Positions 59,823-64,000 of a stretch of 64,000 nt of DNA are shown one piece after another. A program made the translations under genes and the position numbers. This DNA is from Cranoglanis bouderius (lineage: Eukaryota > Chordata > Actinopteri > Siluriformes > Cranoglanididae): positions 18,514,069-18,578,068 of the forward strand of contig CM042552.1 in NCBI GenBank assembly GCA_023630585.1, read 5' to 3'. Numbering within the stretch: the first letter of the stretch is position 1; each line of letters begins with the position of its first letter. Under the pieces are notes generated by a model, which worked only from the letters and a program-made list of their open reading frames with translations, made no database searches and was not told the origin of the DNA.

Positions 59823-59929
59823 ATATGTGAGCTTTAACACCAAAATACTGTATACAAGTAAAACTCGAACACCAACGGCGCCAACAAGTCTAGTCCTTCT
59901 TGTTACAAATGTGTATGCCTTAAATACCA

Positions 59930-60601
59930 TTAAAGAATATGAAGTCTGATCTGCTGGTTACGTTGATTACGATCTGCTGGTGATTCATCAGACCAGGCCA
60001 CCTTCTCCCATTGCTCCATGGTCCAGTTCTGATGCTCACGTGCCCATTGTAGGTGTTTCCGGCGGTGGACAGGGGTCAGTATGGGCACTCTAACCAGTCT
60101 GCAGCTACACAGCTCCATACACAGCAAGCTGTGATGCACTGTGTGTTCTGACACCTTTCTCTCATAGCCAGCATGAACTTTTTCAGCAATTTGTGCTACA
60201 GTAGCTCTTCTGTGGGATAGGACCAGACAGGCTAACCTTCGCTCCCCATGCGCATCGGTGAGCCTTGGGCGCCCATGATTTTGTCGCCGGTTCACTGATT
60301 GTCCTTCCTTGGACCACTTTTTGGTAGGTATTAACCACTGCATACCAGGAACAACCCCCAAAATACCTACTGGTTTGGAGATACTCTGACCCAGTCTTCT
60401 AGTCATCACAATTTGGCCCTTATCAAAGTCGCTCAGATCCTTACACTTGCCCATTTTTCCTGCTTCCAGCACATCAACTTCAAGGACTGCCTGTTCACTT
60501 GCTGCCTAATATATCCCAACCCCTTAACAAGTGCCATTGTAACGATAATCACTGTTATTCCCTTCACCTGTCAGTGGTTTTAATGTTATGGCTGATTGTT
60601 G
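59930..60601 (-). mobile_element. Tc1-like transposon relic, 5' half
   Basis: The terminal repeat at the right end (60548-60601, next to TA) reads, on the minus strand, CAACAATCAGCCATAACATT, then aaaaccactgacaggtg. The transposase frame (start MGKCKDLSDFDKGQIVMTRR, 60454) is open to WSDES (about 59990), which holds the first catalytic Asp, and then breaks off. It lacks the second Asp, the Glu and the other terminal repeat. This is a third distinct Tc1 family. Confidence 0.85.
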
Positions 60602-60603
60602 TA

Positions 60604-61085
60604 TAAGCATATTTTTTATTTTATTTTTTCCTGATTTAAAAAAAGTGATAACTTTATGAGGTCTTGTACGAGATCATGCCATTAAAGTCTTGCTCAAATT
60701 CTGTGGCAGACTGTCATATCAACTGTTTTCACATGCTTTGAGATCCACAATAATTCAATGATGCAACATAAGATTTCTGACATTGCAAACTGAAACCACA
60801 GGGTTTAACTCAAGACCAAAGAATTCTTTCTTGATTTTGGTTGTGAAGAACATGTGCATTACAATCACAAAAATGTCAAATGAAGCATATTAATCAAAAG
60901 GTCTTGATTTATTATCCATTAGTTCAAATGAGAAAATTAAGAATTCAGGCAATAATTTTGATAAAGTATTTAAAAAAAAAAGTGACTGTTCTCTTTTGCC
61001 TTCGAGAATAGGCATCTCTTTTTGTTCTATTTATGCTGACTTTCTAACATAAAAAAAAAAAAACTCTACACACCTTGTTTGGCAG

Positions 61086-61086
<1 letters not shown>
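60604..61086. other. AT-rich unique DNA, no gene seen
   Basis: No exon signal. A-runs near 60970 and 61049. Confidence 0.3.

Positions 61087-61123
<37 letters not shown>
61087..61123. repeat. (GT)n microsatellite
   Basis: Pure run of about 18 units. Confidence 0.94.
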
Positions 61124-61126
<3 letters not shown>

Positions 61127-61233
61127 TGAAGTCTCATGTGTGTGAGCTCCTGGTCTCTTTTTATCCTCTCAATTCCTGCAGGACTACTAAACACAGCAAC
61201 ACCTTAGATTCCCTCTTGCCTAATTAACCCCTG

Positions 61234-61242
61234 TGCACACAC

Positions 61243-61302
<60 letters not shown>
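61234..61302. repeat. (CA)n microsatellite
   Basis: Long CA run with one CG interruption. A (GT)n run follows at 61424-61470. Confidence 0.94.
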
Positions 61303-61306
<4 letters not shown>

Positions 61307-61419
61307 GGTTAAAACAGCCCCTTGTTTTCATGACACGTAATACCTCCAGTGCGCAGGTGACTTATTATAATCAGAGTATGTGTCACTGTGGGAGAACCAA
61401 GGAGCCCCGTGGGGTGTAG

Positions 61420-61474
<55 letters not shown>

Positions 61475-61475
<1 letters not shown>

Positions 61476-61819
61476 GATTCTCAGTAGACTATGCAACAAA
61501 TCCATATTGCTTTGAGAGAAGCAAAGAAATATAACCATAACCAAACAAGGAATAATTATGTTCATTTGATTCATCACGCTGATTCACCTGATTCAATTAA
61601 AAGACTCGTTCAGAATATACAAATGTCCAGAAGTCACCTCTCTCTGATTCAAAATTAATTAGAGTGATGAATCATATAGATCAAGTTTTGATCTACATAA
61701 TTCATATGGTTTATTAGGTACCAGATCAGTATATATAATATATAAACTGTCAAATCAGAGTCACAAGCCTTGCGGCTTCATTAAATTGCTCCGATATAAC
61801 AAGCTGGTCACAAATCATA
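61475..61819. other. Unique DNA, nothing recognised
   Basis: AT-rich, with repeated gattcacctgattca-like words (61580, also 62710-62790). No gene. Confidence 0.3.
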
Positions 61820-62023
61820 CAGTCCCCTCTGAGACTATTGGAACAGCACGGGTAATTATTATTATTTTTTTTTTTTGCCGTAGACCGAAGACAAGACTTG
61901 GGTATGAGATCAAAATATGAATATGAAAAGAGAGTTCATAATTTCAGCTTGTTAAAAAGGATAAACCATCATGAAGATCAGAGAGCTGTCTATGGGAGAA
62001 AAGCAAGCCATTCTGAAGCTGAG

Positions 62024-62079
<56 letters not shown>

Positions 62080-62541
62080 AAGAGAGGAAGAGAGAGAATA
62101 CTTTATTGATCCCCAAGGGGAAATTTGGTAAAAATCAGAGGCACTGCACAAACACTGGGTATAGCCAATACAACAATTCGGATTGTCCTGAAAAAGAAAG
62201 AAACCACTGGTGCACTGAGCAACAGACACCGAATGGGTCGGCCAAGGAAAACAACAGCTGATGACAGAAACATTGTAAGAGTTGTGAAGAAAACCCCAAA
62301 AACAACAGTCAGTGACTTCACCAACAACCTCCACATGGCAGGGGTGAAGGTATCACAATCCACCGTTTGAAGAAGACTTCGAGAGCAGAAATATAGAGGC
62401 CACACCACAAGATGCAAACCACTCATCAGCATTGAGAATCAAAAGGCCAGATTGGAATAACGCAAAGAAATACAGAGATGAGCCACAAACGTTCTAGAAC
62501 CAAATTTAACCTCTACCAAAGTGATGGAAAGGCCAAAGTTC
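61820..62541 (+). mobile_element. Tc1-like transposon relic interrupted by (GA)n plus a repeat tail
   Basis: Starts next to TA with CAGTCCCCTCTGAGACTAT, the same terminal repeat as the copy at 2721. The transposase begins MKIRELSMGEKQAILKLRKE (61971). It is cut by a (GA)n tract (62026-62076) and a segment ending ttattgatccccaagggg (62103-62120), then resumes in another frame with RGTAQTLGIANTTIRIVLKK, GRPRKTT and TVSDFTNNLHMAG. A stop lies at 62368. Similarity fades near 62541, before the catalytic domain. Confidence 0.85.
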
Positions 62542-63110
62542 AATTCAATAGTTCATTTCACTTACATGGATAATTTAAAAGAATTTAATTAAATTTTAAA
62601 AGCTTGCAGGTTATTAGTTACCACTGGGTGTGTTTATGTTTATATACACAAATCTATATGAGCTTTGATTCATCATCTTGATTCACTGAAATGTGTGACT
62701 TTATTAAATGAATCGATTCACCTGACTGACTTAAAAGAGTTGTTCAGAATGAGTCAGGCACAGTGATTCACTAAATCAAATCACTTTTAAGTGAATCAGG
62801 GTAGCCAGTTGCTGCTGAGGTGGGCGGCTTGTTTAGACGGCTTGTGTAATTCGTTTTGCTGAATAATCTCTTTTTTCCCCCCAGGGGGCCTTGCACAATT
62901 AAAGCTAATTACACAGCAATGCTAACACACACTGTGTGTGTGTGTGTGTGCGTTATTGGGGTGTGTGCACACAGATCAGAGATGAGTTTAGTGTGTTGTG
63001 GGCGCTGCTTTGATCACTCTGGTGAACATTAGTAAACCACTAAACAGCTAGCTCTGTACGCTAATCACTCGTATGCCAATCATTCTGAGGCTAATCACCT
63101 CAGATGCGTC
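62542..63110. other. Unique DNA, possible conserved block at 62875-62925
   Basis: Degenerate attcactgaa/gaatcagg words to 62800. The stretch with cacaattaaagctaattac (62892-62910) is unusually TAAT-rich. A short (GT)n at 62934-62950. No exon. Confidence 0.3.
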
Positions 63111-63600
63111 TATTCCGGTCTGAGGATGGTGTGCGTATGTTGTTTGTTTCTCCTCAAAAACCCACCCACACACCCACACACAGAGGGGAAGGAGCAGTGG
63201 TATTTGAGGTTTGTGTAGATACTAATAATGGAGCTATCACAGCTGCTGTGCATGCTGGGAAATCTGGTAGCTGTACAATAATAGAATTTCCTACCGATTA
63301 TCAACATGACACGAGCCAACTGACCACACACACACACACACTGAGCTCAAATACAATGTGTTGCAACAGAGGGCAAAACAACACACCCACAGAGTGAGAG
63401 AAAACCAAGCAAAGCGAAAAAGGAAAGTGAGACATTGAGTATAAGTTTGCAAGAGAACGAGTGGACAAATGAACTAAAGAATGTGTGAAGGAGAGGCAAA
63501 ATGAACAAGGGAACAAGTGAGAAAGTGAAAGTGGTAAAAAGGGCAAAGAGATATGTGTGGGTATTTGGCCTTTCTGTATGAAAGGACAATGGACACACAG
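63111..63600. other. Unique DNA with short (CA)n, no gene seen
   Basis: Small CA tracts (63165-63182, 63325-63341). Short frames with no domain. Confidence 0.3.
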
Positions 63601-63609
63601 ACACGGCTG

Positions 63610-64000
63610 TTTTTCAAGCAGGGGCGGAGCTAGAAAGTGTTAAGTAGCGTGGCAAAGGTGCAGTCAAGGGGTGGGGATGGGGGGCGTTCAAAGAGGGAGG
63701 GAGCACTAAAGGAGTGGCAATGAGGAAACAAAAAGGTGAAAGGCTTGACCAAGAGAGGAGAAAGAGCTGGAAAAGGGGGTGGCATAGAGGTGACCCTGGG
63801 GGGTGGGTGGATTACGGGGGGGCTGAAATAGGTTTAAAAAATAAATAAATAATGGTTGGGGGGATGGAAAAGGAACACCAATGGCATGGCAATGGGCCAA
63901 AAAAGAGGCTCGACCAAGGAGGGGCAAAGGGGTGGCAAAAGTGTGTCCAAGGGAGGACAAAAAATGTGGCATGGGATGATGAGGAGAGGGGCACAAGGAT
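63610..64000. repeat. Degenerate G/A-rich repeat 'ggggtggcaaaagtg'
   Basis: Loosely repeating words ggggtggcaa, gggcaaagg and accaaggaggg, with almost no C/T on the plus strand. Runs off the window end. The minus-strand frames (Phe/Pro/Ser) are artefacts. Confidence 0.6.

Overview
This window looks like non-coding vertebrate DNA, almost certainly from a teleost fish. It carries several decayed Tc1/mariner families typical of fish, a hAT-type element, a tRNA-derived SINE, L2-like LINE scraps, dozens of long (CA)n/(GT)n tracts and many minisatellites. The SINE and Tc1 types would fit a catfish, but that is only a guess. There are no operons, no CRISPR array and no bacterial-type genes.

The one convincing piece of host gene is a 159-nt exon on the minus strand at 45400-45558. 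It matches the N-terminal cysteine-rich part of a glypican (GPC1/2/4/6 group), has an AG acceptor and a GT donor, and is phase 1 at both ends. No other glypican exon was found, so the window reads as the end of intron 1 (right side, at least 18 kb), this exon, and the start of intron 2 (left side, at least 45 kb). Almost everything else is intronic repeat.

Layout. 1-6.4 kb: purine tracts, a 17-bp minisatellite with a 51-bp higher order, a deleted Tc1 copy, a complex block (3540-4030), pyrimidine arrays. 6.4-11.2 kb: unique DNA, a 32-bp GCTAGC minisatellite, purine arrays with a ~260-bp higher order, a new-looking dispersed repeat, a 68-bp minisatellite. 11.5-17.5 kb: two solo LTRs of one family (12346-14152 minus, 15734-17463 plus), the first inside a minisatellite. 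17.7-22.8 kb: CTGTCTCACTGCA-type and TCCA arrays with an 88-bp AT tract. 23.7-25.3 kb: a complete but dead Tc1 element. 27.8-29.1 kb: a hAT element inside a Tc1 end. 30.7-34.9 kb: a nested composite (minisatellite, TIR element, third solo LTR, SINE). 35.3-36.8 kb: Tc1 relic. 37.4-45 kb: microsatellites and four minisatellite fields, plus a fold-back element. 45.4-46.9 kb: the exon and a second Tc1 copy just upstream of it. 47-57 kb: minisatellites and pyrimidine arrays. 57.2-62.5 kb: a cluster of Tc1 and L2 relics. 62.5-64 kb: unique DNA, then a degenerate G/A-rich array.

The most useful leads are the glypican exon with a (TG)n acceptor tract, three solo LTRs each with its own 4-bp target duplication, the two nested insertions, an unnamed four-copy dispersed repeat, and several repeat-free, TAAT-rich blocks that may be conserved enhancers. 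Family names for transposons come from recall of their coding and terminal sequences, not from a search.
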